A DNA stretch of 64,000 bases from an uncultured Bacteroidales bacterium (GTDB lineage: Bacteria > Bacteroidota > Bacteroidia > Bacteroidales > F082). Both the position numbers and the translations under genes were made by a program. Positions within the stretch are counted from its first letter, which is position 1. Each line of letters opens with the position of its first letter. Below, piece after piece: positions 8,542-16,182 of this stretch. The stretch is taken from NCBI GenBank assembly GCA_900317155.1, contig ONFO01000019.1, forward strand, positions 1-64,000, read 5' to 3'. The notes below the pieces were generated by a model. That model was not told the origin of the DNA. It worked only from the letters and a program-made list of their open reading frames with translations, and made no database searches.

Positions 8542-8549
8542 CAAAACTA
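8542..8549 (-). promoter_or_regulatory. -7 box (TAGTTTTG) of the HEPN/MNT operon
   Basis: TAnnTTTG on the minus strand, with a TTG about 20 bp upstream as -33. Eight bases separate it from the ATG at 8533, which favours the second start at 8518. Confidence 0.55.
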
Positions 8550-8570
8550 CACATTTTTTCCAATACACAA

Positions 8571-8609
8571 AAAAAACAGCGCATCCGAAAGAATCAGATA
8601 CGCTGTTTT
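8571..8609 (-). terminator. Terminator upstream of HEPN/MNT, closing the tsf transcript
   Basis: AAAACAGCG at 8573 pairs with CGCTGTTTT at 8601. On the minus strand the hairpin is followed by a run of T, as expected for the end of the rplM-rpsI-rpsB-tsf operon. Confidence 0.75.
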
Positions 8610-8659
8610 GAATTGGCAAAGACGTTGCACGCAACGTCTCTACAAGGACTCAATCAGGC

Positions 8660-9652
8660 TTATTCGCCCAACTTGATGCGCACGAAGTTCACCACAGTGG
8701 CTTCCTTGTCAGCAGCCTGGATGTATTCGGCGACGGTCTTCGGGTCGGCGACCAGAGAGACTTGGTTGAGCAGGCAGCTCTCCTTGAAGAACTTGTTCAG
8801 ACGGCCTTTGGCGATGTTCTGAATCATGCCTTCGTTGAGGTTCACCTGACCGGGCACCGTGGCCTTGATTTCGCGGGCCTGGGCACCTTGTTCCTCAGTG
8901 ATATAACCCTTGGTGATGTTCGAGTTGATGTGGTCATCGCTGTCGACGTGGTTGGGGTTGATGCCAGCCTTACGAAGAGCCTTCTCGACTTCCTTCTGAA
9001 TCTGTTCTTCCTTGGTCTTGTCGACGGCAACGGCAAACTCGCGGTCCTTCACCTCTTGCGGGATGGAGGCTTCGCTCACCGAAAGCGGATTCATGGCAGC
9101 GACGTGCATGCACACCTCGTGGCTCACTTCCTCAACACCGGCGAAATTCTTGTTCATTTCGACGATGGTAGCGAGGCGGTTGCCAGGGTGGTTGTAGTTG
9201 GCCACATATTCACCTTCGAGGACTTTGAAAGCACCGAGTTCGGTCTTCTCACCGGTGACAGCACTTTGGTTGGCGACGAGGGCTTCAACGGTCTGGCCGT
9301 CGAGCGTCATGGCCTTCAGGGCTTCGATGTCCTTCACGCGGTTGGCAACGGCCATGTCGAGCACGTCCTTCGTGAACTTCACGAAGTCGGCGTTGTTGGC
9401 AACGAAGTCGGTCTCGCAGTTCACCATGATGATGGCGGCGTACTTGTGGTCTTCAGTGGCCTTTGAGAGCACGCAGCCTTCGCTGGCGGTGCGGTCGGCG
9501 CGCTTGGCAGCCTTGGCCATACCCTTCTTGCGAAGGATGTCGATAGCGGCCTGGATGTCGCCATCGGTCTCGACGAGGGCCTTTTTGCAGTCCATCATGC
9601 CGGCGCCCGTCATCTGTCTCAGTTCGTTAACTTGAGAAGCGGTAATATTCAT
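8660..9652 (-). CDS. tsf: Translation elongation factor Ts
   Basis: 330 aa, the usual length in Bacteroidota. The N-terminal UBA-like domain holds the signature LRQMTGAGMMDCKKALVETD, followed by CETDFVANN and a duplicated core and dimerisation region. It exchanges GDP for GTP on EF-Tu. It lies 106 bp downstream of rpsB, separated by a palindromic AGCCATA-type repeat array, and the operon terminator follows at 8571. Confidence 0.98.
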   Translation of the reverse strand: MNITASQVNELRQMTGAGMMDCKKALVETDGDIQAAIDILRKKGMAKAAKRADRTASEGCVLSKATEDHKYAAIIMVNCETDFVANNADFVKFTKDVLDMAVANRVKDIEALKAMTLDGQTVEALVANQSAVTGEKTELGAFKVLEGEYVANYNHPGNRLATIVEMNKNFAGVEEVSHEVCMHVAAMNPLSVSEASIPQEVKDREFAVAVDKTKEEQIQKEVEKALRKAGINPNHVDSDDHINSNITKGYITEEQGAQAREIKATVPGQVNLNEGMIQNIAKGRLNKFFKESCLLNQVSLVADPKTVAEYIQAADKEATVVNFVRIKLGE

Positions 9653-9686
9653 TGTTGTTTCTTGTTTTAAAGGTTATTATTAAAAT

Positions 9687-9757
9687 ATGGCCGATGGCTA
9701 ATGGCCCTTCGACATGCTCAGAGACCTTAGCCATAGGCCATAAGCCATAGGCTATAG
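9687..9757. repeat. AGCCATA/ATGGCT palindromic repeat array between rpsB and tsf
   Basis: Contains GGCCGATGGCTAATGGCC and, in the other orientation, TAGCCATAGGCCATAAGCCA. The same type occurs at 20271-20352 and 46626-46727. The centre (9705-9728) is a copy of the REP-like CCCTTCGACAGGCTCAGGG motif. Confidence 0.6.
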
Positions 9758-9758
9758 T

Positions 9759-10583
9759 TTAGTTCTTAGCGACGGGGCGACGGGGACGGCGGTTGTTGCG
9801 CGGACGGCGTTCGTCCTTGCTTTCCTCTTCCTCGACGTTTTCTTTCATCTCGTCAACTTCTTCCTCTTCCTCTTCCTGGATGAGGTCCTTGTTGTTCTTG
9901 CGCTCGGTGATGCCTTCCTCGATGGCGTCGACCATCTTACCGACGATGAGGGCGATGCTCTTCGAAGCGTCGTCGTTAGCCGGGATGGGGAAGTCGATGA
10001 GGTTGGGGTTGGTGTTGGTGTCGACGATGGCGAAGGTCGGGATGTTGAGCTTGCGGGCTTCAGCAACGGCGATATGTTCCTTCATGATGTCGACCACGAA
10101 CAGGGCTGAAGGCAGACGGCTCAAGTCGGCGATGGAACCGAGGTTCTTCTCGAGTTTCTCGCGCTCACGCTCGATCTGCAGCTTCTCACGCTTCGAGAGG
10201 CTCTTGTAAGCGTCGCTGTTCATCATCTTGTCGATGCTCGTCATCTTCTTGACGGCCTTGCGGATGGTGGCGAAGTTGGTCAGCATACCGCCGGGCCAAC
10301 GCTCGGTCACGTAAGGCATGTTGACTTTTTGGGCGAGTTCGGCAACGACGTCCTTGGCCTGCTTCTTGGTGGCCACGAAGAGCACGCGCTTGCCCGATTT
10401 GGCCAGTTGGCAGAGGGCATTGGCAGCCTCGTCCATCTTGGCTTGTGTCTTATAGAGGTCTATAATGTGGATACCATTGCGCTCCATGAAAATATAGGGA
10501 GCCATGTTCGGATTCCATTTTCTTCTGAGGTGACCGAAATGACAACCGGCATCCAACAGTTCTTCAAATGTTACTTGTGTCAT
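9759..10583 (-). CDS. rpsB: 30S ribosomal protein S2
   Basis: 274 aa. Starts MTQVTFEELLDAGCHFGHLR with the S2 signature RKWNPNMAPYIF and later PTFAIVDTNTNPNLIDFPIP. The C-terminus is an acidic run (EEEEEEVDEMKENVEEEE) followed by a basic tail (RRPRNNRRPRRPVAKN), an extension typical of Bacteroidota S2. It is followed by tsf, as in nearly all bacteria. Confidence 0.98.
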   Translation of the reverse strand: MTQVTFEELLDAGCHFGHLRRKWNPNMAPYIFMERNGIHIIDLYKTQAKMDEAANALCQLAKSGKRVLFVATKKQAKDVVAELAQKVNMPYVTERWPGGMLTNFATIRKAVKKMTSIDKMMNSDAYKSLSKREKLQIEREREKLEKNLGSIADLSRLPSALFVVDIMKEHIAVAEARKLNIPTFAIVDTNTNPNLIDFPIPANDDASKSIALIVGKMVDAIEEGITERKNNKDLIQEEEEEEVDEMKENVEEEESKDERRPRNNRRPRRPVAKN

Positions 10584-10621
10584 GTGTTGTTTTCTTTTTA
10601 ATGTTTACTTTCGCTAAATAC

Positions 10622-10657
10622 AATCGCTGAGTAGTCTGCATAAGAATCTCAGCAATT
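10622..10657 (-). promoter_or_regulatory. Hairpin in the rpsI-rpsB spacer, candidate rpsB leader
   Basis: On the minus strand AATTGCTGAG pairs with CTCAGCGATT (10 bp, one G-U) around a 16-nt loop, 39 bp before the rpsB start. There is no T-run, so it is not a terminator. It is a candidate ribosomal-protein leader or mRNA stabiliser; that reading is inference. Confidence 0.4.
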
Positions 10658-10692
10658 TGGATACTAAACAAAATCGCTTTGCTTCTGAGGGC

Positions 10693-11079
10693 TTAACGTT
10701 TGCTGAATTGGAACTTCTTACGGGCACCGGGCTGACCGGGTTTCTTACGCTCGACCATACGCGGGTCGCGGCGCATCAAACCTTTAGCCTTCAGGGTGGG
10801 ACGATACTCGGGGTTGATCTCGCAGAGGGCGCGGCTGATGGCGAGACGCAATGCCTCGGCCTGGCCGTTGATGCCACCACCGTCGAGGTTGACCTTGATG
10901 TCGTATTGGCCGAGGGTCTCGGTCAGCATCATAGGCTGTTCAACCACATAGTGGAGGATGCTCGTCGGGAAGTACTCCTTGTAGTCGCGCTTGTTCACCG
11001 TAATGTTACCACTGCCGGCCTTCATGTAGATACGGGCAACGGCGGTCTTTCTTCTACCTAAAGCGTTGATAACTTCCAT
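10693..11079 (-). CDS. rpsI: 30S ribosomal protein S9
   Basis: 128 aa. Starts MEVINALGRRKTAVARIYMK and carries the GQAEALRLAISRAL signature. It ends in the short basic tail (KKFQFSKR) that reaches the P-site tRNA in the ribosome. Its start lies 2 bp after the rplM stop, the standard L13-S9 pair. Confidence 0.98.
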   Translation of the reverse strand: MEVINALGRRKTAVARIYMKAGSGNITVNKRDYKEYFPTSILHYVVEQPMMLTETLGQYDIKVNLDGGGINGQAEALRLAISRALCEINPEYRPTLKAKGLMRRDPRMVERKKPGQPGARKKFQFSKR

Positions 11080-11081
11080 GA

Positions 11082-11546
11082 TTACTTATTATGCTTAATT
11101 GTGTTGATTTTGAGTTCTTGGGGCTGTTGTGCCTCATGGTTGTGGTTGGGACCTTCGTAAACGTAGAGGTTACGGAAGATGGCGTCACCGAGACGGTTCT
11201 TTGGGAGCATGCCGCGCACGGCGTGTTCGAGAACGAAGATAGGCTTGCGCTTCAACTGCTCAGCAACGGTTCTGGTACGTTGGCCACCCGGATAGCCGGT
11301 GTAGCGGACGTAGTACTTGTCAGTCATTTTGTTTCCTGTGAGGATGACTTTCTCTGCATTGATAATGATGACATTATCACCACAATCGCTGTGGGGAGTA
11401 TAGCATGCCTTCCTTTTGCCACGCAGAATCATGGCAACCTGTGAAGCCAGACGGCCCAGGATTTGTCCTTCAGCGTCGATGACATACCACTTCTTGTTGG
11501 CATTTTCCTTGTTGACGCTTACTGTTTTGTAACTTAAGTAGTTCAT
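11082..11546 (-). CDS. rplM: 50S ribosomal protein L13
   Basis: 154 aa. Starts MNYLSYKTVSVNKENANKKW and contains the WYVIDAEGQILGRLASQVA motif and HAVRGMLPKNRLG. It is the first gene of the rplM-rpsI-rpsB-tsf operon, with a promoter at 11604 and a 58-nt leader. Confidence 0.98.
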   Translation of the reverse strand: MNYLSYKTVSVNKENANKKWYVIDAEGQILGRLASQVAMILRGKRKACYTPHSDCGDNVIIINAEKVILTGNKMTDKYYVRYTGYPGGQRTRTVAEQLKRKPIFVLEHAVRGMLPKNRLGDAIFRNLYVYEGPNHNHEAQQPQELKINTIKHNK

Positions 11547-11603
11547 TTTGTGTTTAATATTGTTTATCCAATTCTATAAGACACTACCCGTTTTTTGGGC
11601 GTG

Positions 11604-11611
11604 CAAAAATA
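11604..11611 (-). promoter_or_regulatory. -7 box (TATTTTTG) of the rplM operon, with short leader hairpin
   Basis: Perfect TAnnTTTG on the minus strand. The transcript would begin near CCCAAAAAACGGGTAGTGTC, where CCC can pair with GGG. An L13-type autoregulatory leader is known for Bacteroidia; whether this is one cannot be judged by eye. Confidence 0.55.
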
Positions 11612-11722
11612 CATCTTTCTCCTTTACGCTCCAACTTTTTTATGCATTAATTCATCTTCGCCCATAAATCAATGCGTTAGCGCGTTCAGAAGTCAGACAA
11701 TGGACCTTAACTAACGAGGCCG

Positions 11723-11730
11723 CAAAAGTA
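11723..11730 (-). promoter_or_regulatory. Second minus-strand -7 box (TACTTTTG) 177 bp before rplM
   Basis: TAnnTTTG with a TTG about 20 bp upstream. No gene lies between it and rplM, so it is either a distal rplM promoter or drives a short RNA. Confidence 0.4.
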
Positions 11731-11792
11731 CTACTTTTTTGGTTACTGGCAATAGATTAATCGATTTTTTTGGCTGCGAGTCTATGAGGCTT

Positions 11793-11928
11793 GAAGATTC
11801 CCTTCGGGAATGGAGAAGAATGTTTGTGTTATAATGCGGCGGCTTGAGGCGTTCAAGGTTCGTAAGCCTCATTGGCCGCCGCAGGAAACAAAACGACAAA
11901 CTCCATTCCCTGAAAGGGAACCTCTTCC
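11793..11928. repeat. ~135-bp nested hairpin element, copy 1
   Basis: Three hairpins: ATTCCC-TTC-GGGAAT at the left, a long central stem (TGCGGCGGC plus TGAGGC pairing with GCCTCA plus GCCGCCGCA), and TTCCC-TGAAA-GGGAA at the right. The left GGGAATGGAG also pairs with the right CTCCATTCCC, so the two ends are inverted copies. The same design is at 54757-54888. Confidence 0.7.
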
Positions 11929-11944
11929 CCATTCATTTTTTTCC

Positions 11945-11952
11945 TATCTTTG
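11945..11952 (+). promoter_or_regulatory. -7 box (TATCTTTG) of the gldA-like gene
   Basis: TAnnTTTG on the plus strand, 20 bp before the ATG at 11973. Confidence 0.6.
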
Positions 11953-11972
11953 CAGCCTAAAACCTACGTAGA

Positions 11973-12884
11973 ATGTCCATCGAAATCAACCATATCACCA
12001 AGCGTTACGGCGAGCAGCTCGCCCTCAATGACGTGACGCTCTCTATTAATAAAGGTATCGTCGGACTGCTCGGCCCTAACGGCGCGGGCAAGTCGACGCT
12101 GATGAAGATCATCACCTGCTTCATCCCGCCCACCTCGGGCACGGTGAGCGTCGAAGGACACGACGTCATGGACGACCCGATGGCAGTGAAGCGCATCGTG
12201 GGCTACCTGCCGGAGCACAACCCGCTCTACTTGGACATGTATGTGCGTGAATATTTGGAGTTTGTGGCAGGTGTGCATCAGTTGAAAGGCGAAGCCGCAC
12301 ACAAGCGTATTGAAGCGATGATTGACGAAACGGGCCTCGGCATCGAAGCGCACAAGAAAATCGGGGCCTTGTCGAAAGGCTACCGCCAACGCGTGGGCCT
12401 CGCCCAAGCCATGATGCACGACCCGCAGGTGCTCATCCTCGACGAGCCTACCTCCGGCCTCGACCCCAACCAGCTCATCGACATCCGCAACCTCATCTCC
12501 AACCTCGGCAAGGAGAAGACCGTGCTGCTCAGCACCCACATCATGCAGGAGGTGGAAGCCATCTGCGAACGCGCCATTATTATTAATAAAGGTGTGGTGG
12601 TGGCCGACGACAAAATCGAGAACCTGAAACAGGACAACTCAGCCAGCAATGTCATCATCGTGGAGTTCGAGAACGAGGTGGACGAGGTGCTGTTGCGTGG
12701 CATCCCGCAGGTGGGTCGTGTGCAACGCGTCAAAGGCAACCACTGGATCCTCGAGCCGCAGGGCGACACCGACATCCGTGCCAACCTGATGAAGTGGTCC
12801 GTCGACAACAGCCTCATCATCAAGACCTTGCAAAAAGAAGACCTGAGCATTGAGGAGGCATTCCAAAAACTGACGAAAGGATAA
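11973..12884 (+). CDS. gldA: GldA-like ABC transporter ATP-binding protein
   Basis: 303 aa. Walker A GPNGAGKST at 34-42, signature LSKGYRQR at 133-140 and Walker B VLILDEPTSGLDP from 153. The start and the phrase MKIITCFIPPTSG are those of GldA, the ATPase of the Gld ABC complex needed for gliding in Flavobacteriia. Orthologues are kept in many non-gliding Bacteroidales, where the substrate is unknown. No permease (GldF/GldG) is next to it. Its last codons are partly repeated about 320 bp downstream (13161-13180). Confidence 0.88.
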   Translation: MSIEINHITKRYGEQLALNDVTLSINKGIVGLLGPNGAGKSTLMKIITCFIPPTSGTVSVEGHDVMDDPMAVKRIVGYLPEHNPLYLDMYVREYLEFVAGVHQLKGEAAHKRIEAMIDETGLGIEAHKKIGALSKGYRQRVGLAQAMMHDPQVLILDEPTSGLDPNQLIDIRNLISNLGKEKTVLLSTHIMQEVEAICERAIIINKGVVVADDKIENLKQDNSASNVIIVEFENEVDEVLLRGIPQVGRVQRVKGNHWILEPQGDTDIRANLMKWSVDNSLIIKTLQKEDLSIEEAFQKLTKG

Positions 12885-12962
12885 AGATTTCATTTTAACC
12901 TCATCGCCTTTTCCCATTAGCTTTTTTTACCCATATTTGTGATCTTACAATCACTTATTTTG

Positions 12963-12970
12963 TACTTTTG
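12963..12970 (+). promoter_or_regulatory. -7 box (TACTTTTG) upstream of the T9SS relic
   Basis: TAnnTTTG on the plus strand with TTTG further upstream, 45 bp before the 37-codon relic. It suggests the relic kept the promoter of its parent gene. Confidence 0.45.
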
Positions 12971-13015
12971 TAAGTTTAAAAATATGTTTTTCATTGATTA
13001 AATAATCAATTGACA

Positions 13016-13129
13016 ATGAATAATTTGCATAGATTTTTAGCAATTTTATGCGGGATGACGGCGGGCGTGTACATCTTGCGCCTCATCAACGGCAACGAGG
13101 TGAAGACGCAGAAAATCGTCATAGAATAG
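13016..13129 (+). pseudogene. Relic of a T9SS cargo gene: signal-like start fused to the end of a sorting domain
   Basis: 37 codons. The first 16 residues (MNNLHRFLAILCGMTA) look like a short signal peptide. The remaining 21 (GVYILRLINGNEV...KIVIE) are the last two strands of a type A T9SS C-terminal sorting domain; compare GVYILRLVNGDNVKSQKIVV at the end of the leucine-rich-repeat protein at 35030. Everything between start and sorting tail is missing, which is best explained by an internal deletion. A promoter box lies upstream, so it may still be transcribed. Function as a peptide is not excluded but is unlikely. Confidence 0.7.
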
Positions 13130-13192
13130 AATCACATCGCGGCTCTGACAAAAAAACAGAAGACCTGAGCATTGAGAAAAAACATTTTTTCA

Positions 13193-13200
13193 TATTTTTG
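13193..13200 (+). promoter_or_regulatory. -7 box (TATTTTTG) of the DUF308 gene
   Basis: TAnnTTTG on the plus strand, 50 bp before the ATG at 13251. Confidence 0.6.
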
Positions 13201-13250
13201 TGAGCAGCAACAAACACATCAAAGCAATAAACAATTAAAATTTTCAAGCC

Positions 13251-13817
13251 ATGAAAACAGGTAAAAAGATTTGGCTCTGCATCGCAGGCATCCTCCTCAT
13301 CGCCTTAGGCGTTTACTTCATCATCAACCCCAACGTCACCCTCGTCTCCACGGCATGGGTTCTGGGATTCCTGACCCTCTTCACGGGTATTTCCAAGTTG
13401 GTGTTCACCCTCAGGACACAGGCCTTCATCCCCAACAGCGGCACCCGTATGCTGAGCGCCCTGCTCGACATTTTCTTCGGTTGCTTCTTCCTGTTCAACC
13501 TTTTGGGCACCGCCTTGTCGCTCCCATTTGTGTTCGCCATTTGGGTCATCATCGAAGGCATCAGCGTTTTCGTCGCGAGCTTCGACTATAAGAAGGTGGG
13601 CTTCCCCTACTGGTGGGCGCTTATGCTTTTGGGCATCGTCGGCATCGTTCTCGGCATCTGCGGCATCATGAACATGGAAGTCACCGCCGTCACGCTCTCC
13701 GTCCTCATCAGCATCCCCGTCATCCTTTTCGGCCTGGCCAACATCCTCGCCGTGGCAGGCGTCAACCGTTTCGAGAAGGATGTGAAGAACGTCGTCAACA
13801 AAGCCATCAAAGGCTGA
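13251..13817 (+). CDS. HdeD/DUF308 family membrane protein
   Basis: 188 aa with six hydrophobic segments arranged as three hairpins. The segment GILLIALGVYFIINPNVTLVSTAWVLGF is typical of DUF308/HdeD proteins, and it recurs in form near LMLLGIVGIVLGI. HdeD aids acid resistance in enterobacteria; in Bacteroidales the role is unproven. The gene is single, with its own promoter and a strong terminator (13839). Confidence 0.85.
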   Translation: MKTGKKIWLCIAGILLIALGVYFIINPNVTLVSTAWVLGFLTLFTGISKLVFTLRTQAFIPNSGTRMLSALLDIFFGCFFLFNLLGTALSLPFVFAIWVIIEGISVFVASFDYKKVGFPYWWALMLLGIVGIVLGICGIMNMEVTAVTLSVLISIPVILFGLANILAVAGVNRFEKDVKNVVNKAIKG

Positions 13818-13838
13818 CAGGCATCATAAAATACCATC

Positions 13839-13875
13839 ACGAAAGGCGGCCCGAGGGTCGCCTTTCGTTGTTTTG
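13839..13875 (+). terminator. Terminator after the DUF308 gene
   Basis: ACGAAAGGCG at 13839 pairs with CGCCTTTCGT at 13859, followed by TGTTTTG. Confidence 0.75.
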
Positions 13876-13933
13876 CGGACATTACTAAAACAGGGATTTT
13901 TGGTTTCCCCGTTGCGGTTTCAGAAAAAAGATG

Positions 13934-13941
13934 TATCTTTG
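13934..13941 (+). promoter_or_regulatory. -7 box (TATCTTTG) of metK, giving a ~130-nt leader
   Basis: TAnnTTTG on the plus strand. The leader to the ATG at 14077 is long, but I see no SAM riboswitch architecture in it. Confidence 0.55.
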
Positions 13942-14076
13942 CCGCCGCAAACGTGGAAAGATTTGATTTGATTGCAACCACAAGAAAAAATGCTAAAACA
14001 ATGCCGTTTTTCCTTCCCTTTCAGTCAACAACTTCCCACACAAATTTCTTATTAACTAACTAATAAACAATTTGTT

Positions 14077-15348
14077 ATGGGTTATTATTTCACTTCAGAA
14101 TCCGTCTCCGAGGGTCATCCCGACAAGGTAGCCGACCAGATTTCGGATGCCGTATTGGACGAGATTCTGCGCTATGATCCCACCTCAAAGGTGGCTTGCG
14201 AAACTTTAGTTACTACCGGTTTAGTCGTCGTGGCAGGCGAAATACGCACCAACGCCTATGTCGAAATCCAAGACGTGGCGCGCCGCGTGATCGAAAAAAT
14301 CGGCTACAACAAGTCGGAGTACCAGTTCGACGCGCAGTCGTGCGGTGTGCTCTCGGCCCTTCACGGCCAGTCGAACGACATCTTCCAAGGTGTCAAACGC
14401 GACGCCGACGAAAACCAAGGCGCTGGCGACCAAGGCATGATGTTCGGCTTTGCTTGCAAAGAAACCGAGAACTACATGCCCCTCACCATCGACCTCTCGC
14501 ACATGCTTTTGCAAGAATTGGCCGCCATCCGCCACGAAGGCCGCCACATGAAGTACCTCCGCCCCGACGCCAAGTCGCAAGTGACGGTGGAATACGGCGA
14601 AGGCTGGAAACCGCTGCGCATTGACACCATCGTCATCAGCACGCAACATGACGAGTTCTTGCCGAACGACAAGCTCATGCAAAAGAAGATTGAAGCCGAC
14701 GTGCGCCACATCCTCATCCCAAGGGTGAAGAGACAACTGCCCACACGCCTGAAGAAACTCTTCGACGACGACATGAAGCTCTACGTGAACCCCACGGGTA
14801 AGTTCGTCATCGGTGGCCCCCACGGCGACACGGGTTTGACGGGACGCAAGATCATCGTCGATACCTACGGCGGTCGCGGTGCACACGGCGGTGGCGCCTT
14901 CTCGGGCAAGGACAGCTCGAAGGTCGACCGCTCAGCGGCCTATGCTGCACGCCACATCGCCAAGAACCTCGTAGCCGCAGGCATCTGCGACCAGGCCTTG
15001 GTGCAAATCGCATACGCCATCGGCAAGGCAGAGCCTGTAGGCTTCTATGTCAACACCGACGGCACCTCACACGTGAAGATGAGCGACGCCGACATCGCCC
15101 TCAAGGTGAAGGAGCTGGTCGACTTGAGACCTTACTTCATCGTGAAGCGCTTCGGCCTCACCAACCCCATCTTCGAGGAAACGGCTTCCTACGGCCACTT
15201 CGGTCGCCAGCCCGAGACCCGCAAGGTGGAAGTGTTCTACGAAGACAAAGACACCTTCCGCGAAGGCGACCACATCTACAAGAACGTGGAGTTCTTCGGC
15301 TGGGAAAGGCTCGACTTGGTGGACAAACTAAAAGAAGTGCTTATATAA
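14077..15348 (+). CDS. metK: S-adenosylmethionine synthase
   Basis: 423 aa. Signatures present: [20 protein letters not shown] near the start, [13 protein letters not shown], and [20 protein letters not shown]. It makes SAM from methionine and ATP. The protein is somewhat longer than the enterobacterial enzyme, as usual in Bacteroidota. Monocistronic, facing the convergent TPR lipoprotein gene across a bidirectional terminator. Confidence 0.98.
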   Translation: MGYYFTSESVSEGHPDKVADQISDAVLDEILRYDPTSKVACETLVTTGLVVVAGEIRTNAYVEIQDVARRVIEKIGYNKSEYQFDAQSCGVLSALHGQSNDIFQGVKRDADENQGAGDQGMMFGFACKETENYMPLTIDLSHMLLQELAAIRHEGRHMKYLRPDAKSQVTVEYGEGWKPLRIDTIVISTQHDEFLPNDKLMQKKIEADVRHILIPRVKRQLPTRLKKLFDDDMKLYVNPTGKFVIGGPHGDTGLTGRKIIVDTYGGRGAHGGGAFSGKDSSKVDRSAAYAARHIAKNLVAAGICDQALVQIAYAIGKAEPVGFYVNTDGTSHVKMSDADIALKVKELVDLRPYFIVKRFGLTNPIFEETASYGHFGRQPETRKVEVFYEDKDTFREGDHIYKNVEFFGWERLDLVDKLKEVLI

Positions 15349-15411
15349 CAATCACATCATTATAAGTAGTTGAGCACAATCAGTTTACATATCCACAGGT
15401 CGATGATTAGT

Positions 15412-15491
15412 GGCTATGACAATGACCACATCACCCAAGGGCTGAAATTTCAGCATTCCCGTGAAAGCGTTCATGGTAAATGGTCATAGTC
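15412..15491. repeat. Dispersed ~75-bp repeat, copy 1
   Basis: Shares CTATGACAATGACC, CCAAGGGCTGAAA, TTCAGCAT and GGTCATAGTC in the same order with 29521-29588. The ends are inverted (ATGACC/GGTCAT), with a small palindrome GCTGAAAtTTCAGC in the middle. Confidence 0.6.
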
Positions 15492-15540
15492 TATACCGTA
15501 TCAGATGAATAGGTAGTTCAATTCTGAACAGCTACTTAAT

Positions 15541-15575
15541 AAAAAAGAGGCTCTGCATGCAGAGCCTCTTTAGTT
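15541..15575. terminator. Bidirectional terminator between metK and the TPR lipoprotein gene
   Basis: Perfect 11-bp palindrome half-sites (GAGGCTCTGCA/TGCAGAGCCTC) flanked by A-run on the left and T-rich on the right. Confidence 0.85.
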
Positions 15576-15585
15576 TTCGCTTCAA

Positions 15586-16152
15586 TTATTTTACTGCTTC
15601 TTCAACTATACTATCACTATCAAAATTTGGGCCTTGTTTAAATTGTCTAAACGAGATGTCTGACATGATCTGTTCTGGAGTCCAACCCAAATACTTTTTT
15701 GAAGCTTCTACCGATTCTATAATCTCGCAATCAGGATAATCGGTAATGATTTTGTCGTAAATTTCACGAGCCTTATCCAAATCAGCAAGCTCTTTTTCAT
15801 AAATAAAAGAACCTAAAATATACATTCCTCTTGGGGTCCATTTTGAATTTGGATATCTTTCTATCAACTGATTACACAACTCGATGCTTTTTTCAGAATT
15901 CTTCATCATAATATTGAGTTCCATAGCATGATAAAGCCAAAGTGGCGCCGTGGAATCATTCGGATTTTGTTCAACAAATTGACAATACTTCTCTGCCACT
16001 TTAGGAATCTTCACTGTATCTATCATCCCATTTTCATTAAACAAAGTTGCTTCGGCCTTTTTCATATCTTCAAAGGTCAATCTCTTTTCACCACAGGAGA
16101 ACATGCCAAATGCCAACAAGGCAATGATCATCATTTTAATCGTCTTTTTCAT
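15586..16152 (-). CDS. TPR-containing lipoprotein
   Basis: 188 aa. The lipoprotein signal ends GMFSC (Cys20). TPR-like helices follow (KIPKVAEKYCQFVEQNPNDS, KSIELCNQLIERYPNSKWT, KAREIYDKIITDYPDCE), resembling the repeat unit of BamD or CpoB proteins. It is too short to be BamD itself. It starts 30 bp after def and may be the third gene of a ruvX-def operon. Exact role unknown. Confidence 0.75.
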   Translation of the reverse strand: MKKTIKMMIIALLAFGMFSCGEKRLTFEDMKKAEATLFNENGMIDTVKIPKVAEKYCQFVEQNPNDSTAPLWLYHAMELNIMMKNSEKSIELCNQLIERYPNSKWTPRGMYILGSFIYEKELADLDKAREIYDKIITDYPDCEIIESVEASKKYLGWTPEQIMSDISFRQFKQGPNFDSDSIVEEAVK

Positions 16153-16182
16153 TTTTCTCAGATTTTAACTTTACTATTCAAT

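Larger units (their letters stand above)
11547..11972. other. 426-bp divergent spacer between rplM and the gldA-like gene
   Basis: No coding region. It holds the rplM promoter (11604), a second minus-strand promoter-like box (11723), the ~135-bp nested hairpin element (11793-11928) and the plus-strand promoter of the ABC gene (11945). Confidence 0.7.
12885..13250. other. 366-bp spacer after the gldA-like gene
   Basis: Holds a promoter (12963), the 37-codon T9SS relic (13016-13129), a 19-base repeat of the 3' end of the upstream ABC gene (13161-13180, GAAGACCTGAGCATTGAG) and the promoter of the DUF308 gene (13193). Confidence 0.6.

Noticed and set aside
11973-12884. Evidence for gliding motility
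   Set aside because: Only a GldA-like ATPase is present; GldF/GldG and other gld or spr genes are not in the window, and GldA relatives occur in non-gliding Bacteroidales.
13942-14076. Possible SAM riboswitch in the metK leader
   Set aside because: The leader is long enough, but no SAM-I, SAM-II or SAM-III stem pattern is visible by eye.
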